A stretch of DNA of 6,636 nt from an uncultured Clostridia bacterium (GTDB taxonomy: Bacteria; Bacillota; Clostridia; TANB77; CAG-508), in the NCBI GenBank assembly GCA_934131055.1, contig CAKOZB010000082.1, positions 1-6,636 on the forward strand. Reading direction: 5' to 3'. Made by a program: the position numbers and the translations under genes. The notes beneath the pieces are model-generated. The model did not search any database, was not told the origin of the DNA, and saw only the letters and a list, made by a program, of their open reading frames with translations. Of this stretch, positions 5,162 through 6,636 are shown piece after piece (positions within the stretch are counted from its first letter, which is position 1; every line of letters starts with the position of its first letter).

Positions 5162-6636
5162 AACTGTTCTCTATAATATCAACAATTCTCTGCTCCAATT
5201 CCTTAACCTTTTCATTAACTCTTTTTACATCATCATCGCTTCTTTCTTTTGATAGAAGGTCTTCTTTGATGATGTTTTTCATATCTTCGATTTCTTCCTG
5301 TAGTGTCTCTATTCTGTCTAATACTTCTAATCTTAAATAACGTTTATCTATTGGATCTTCGTATTTCTTTTCTACTGTTAGATTTTCATCTAGCGTATAT
5401 TTTTCTCCATATCCAGGTATTGTGACTGGAATCTGTGTTGTGTCTGCAATTTTGTTTTTCAAAACCAGTTGCCCATTAGGTTCTCCATGTACTAGGAATA
5501 TGTGCTTTGGCTTTTTTATGAATGAATATACGAAATTTAGTAGCCATTCTTGGTCAGCATGGCCAGAATACCCTTCTATATATTCTATTCTAGCTTTTAC
5601 GCTAAACTCTTCTCCGAATATTTTAACTTTTTTTGCTCCATCTACTATGCTTCTTCCAAGTGTTCCTGGTGCTTGATATCCAACAAATAATATTGTGCTG
5701 TTTGGATTCCAAATATTGTGTTTTAAGTGATGTTTTATTCTTCCAACTTCACACATACCACTGGCAGAAATTATTATTGATGGTTCATCACTCTCATTTA
5801 ATGCCTTAGATTCGTCTGCTGTTCTTGTAAATTTTAGCCCAGGAAATTCTAGTGGATTGTCTCCTCTTTCCATAATAGCTTTTGTTTCATCATCAAATAA
5901 ATCTTCATTATTTTTAAATACTTCTGTTGCAGATATTGCAAGTGGACTATCAACATAAACAGGTGCTCTCATCAATGTTTCATACTCTTTTTGGAAAGCT
6001 TCATCTTTACTTCTCTCTTCTTTTATTATGTTTAATTCATATAAAATTTCTTGAGTTCTTCCAACAGCAAATGAGGGAATTACAACTGTTCCTCCATTAT
6101 CTAGTGTCTCTGATACAATATCTAGAAACACTTTTGCCTTGTCATGTGTTCCAACATGTAATCTATCTCCATATGTAGATTCCATTACTAAATAATCTGC
6201 ATCTTCTATCATGGTTGGTTCTGAAAGTAGTGGAATATCGTTATTTCCTAAGTCCCCTGAAAATACTGTTTTTGTAGTCTTTCCATCTTCATCTACCCAA
6301 ACTTCTATTATTGCAGACCCAAGCATATGCCCAGCATCGTTAAATCTAACATGAATATGTTCATCAATATCAATAATTTCATCATATTTTATTGGTTTAA
6401 ATATTTCCAAACATTTTGTAGCCTCTTCTGCAGTGTAAAGTGGTGGCTGTTGTTTTAATCCTTTTCTTTTTCTCTTATTATTCTTCCACTCATTTTCTTG
6501 TTCTTGAATGTGTCCACTATCTGGCAGCATTATCGAACATAGCTCACATGTTGCTTTTGTAGCATACACGGGTCCTCTAAAACCTTCATTATATAATTTT
6601 GGAATACGACCAGAGTGGTCTATATGTGCATGTGTT
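5160..6636 (-). CDS. beta-CASP metallo-beta-lactamase RNase (YSH1/CPSF-like), 5'-truncated by window edge
   Basis: At least 491 residues are visible; the N-terminus is beyond position 6636. Numbering from the first visible codon (6635), the zinc ligands are present: THAHIDHSG (residues 1-9, the HxHxDH motif), His103 in GHMLGS and Asp128 in SGDLG. Beta-CASP landmarks are Glu152 (MESTYGD), the GMCEVGRIKHHL segment (293-304) and His359 in GYSGHAD, plus HGEP (383-386). These proteins are cytosolic RNases of the family of archaeal and eukaryotic CPSF-73 and Thermus TTHA0252, acting in RNA processing or decay. A Lys-rich 'QEQENEWKNNKRKRKG' segment (44-59) and a C-terminal coiled coil (about 438-490) are additional; the former is typical of this bacterial subfamily as I recall. 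An apparent start at 6569 is an internal GTG valine codon and should not be used, since it would cut off the active-site motif. The GH15 gene follows after 12 bases; no functional link between them is obvious. Confidence 0.94.
   Translation of the reverse strand, partial: THAHIDHSGRIPKLYNEGFRGPVYATKATCELCSIMLPDSGHIQEQENEWKNNKRKRKGLKQQPPLYTAEEATKCLEIFKPIKYDEIIDIDEHIHVRFNDAGHMLGSAIIEVWVDEDGKTTKTVFSGDLGNNDIPLLSEPTMIEDADYLVMESTYGDRLHVGTHDKAKVFLDIVSETLDNGGTVVIPSFAVGRTQEILYELNIIKEERSKDEAFQKEYETLMRAPVYVDSPLAISATEVFKNNEDLFDDETKAIMERGDNPLEFPGLKFTRTADESKALNESDEPSIIISASGMCEVGRIKHHLKHNIWNPNSTILFVGYQAPGTLGRSIVDGAKKVKIFGEEFSVKARIEYIEGYSGHADQEWLLNFVYSFIKKPKHIFLVHGEPNGQLVLKNKIADTTQIPVTIPGYGEKYTLDENLTVEKKYEDPIDKRYLRLEVLDRIETLQEEIEDMKNIIKEDLLSKERSDDDVKRVNEKVKELEQRIVDIIENS

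Noticed and set aside
5160..6569. Beta-CASP gene starting at a GTG at 6569
   Set aside because: The frame continues upstream to the window edge and encodes the zinc-binding HxHxDH motif there (6617-6635), so the GTG is an internal valine codon.

Overview
This is a strongly AT-rich window in which every convincing gene reads on the minus strand. It looks like chromosome from a low-GC Firmicute, most likely a Clostridia member. Reasons: A/T-ending codons with AGA arginine and frequent ATA isoleucine, clear purine-rich ribosome binding sites, a CdaA-type diadenylate cyclase, a clostridial-type GH15 enzyme and a Firmicutes-type beta-CASP nuclease. I see no mobile element, CRISPR array, tRNA or rRNA. 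The lineage call is inference from gene content and base composition.

In transcription order (high to low coordinates), the window opens inside a beta-CASP metallo-beta-lactamase RNase whose N-terminus lies beyond position 6636. Twelve bases later comes a cytosolic GH15 (glucoamylase-like) enzyme, the two apparently in one operon. Next is a 38-residue single-pass membrane microprotein too short for routine gene calling (2989-3105). A 12-bp bulged inverted repeat lies just after it (2942-2980). Then come the c-di-AMP synthase cdaA, whose start I move to 2889, and truA one base after it. After 70 bases there is a three-helix DUF2651-like membrane protein with an Asn-rich, Cys-rich tail.

The stretch 422-697 has no protein gene but is dense in signals. 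It holds a near-consensus promoter (639-667) that fires into a perfect 12-bp intrinsic terminator (574-601) only about 30-60 bases downstream, predicting a very short RNA of about 60 nt. A second promoter (472-500) drives the last gene, a 3'-truncated single-pass SAF-domain (CpaB-like) protein running off the left edge.

The genes do not form one pathway. They are mostly housekeeping functions: RNA processing, alpha-glucan hydrolysis, c-di-AMP signalling and tRNA modification, plus two poorly characterised membrane proteins. I found no clear new multi-gene system. The most interesting items are the promoter-terminator mini-unit, the Cys-rich tail protein, and a cdaA that is followed by truA rather than the usual cdaR-glmM and preceded by a microprotein and a hairpin.
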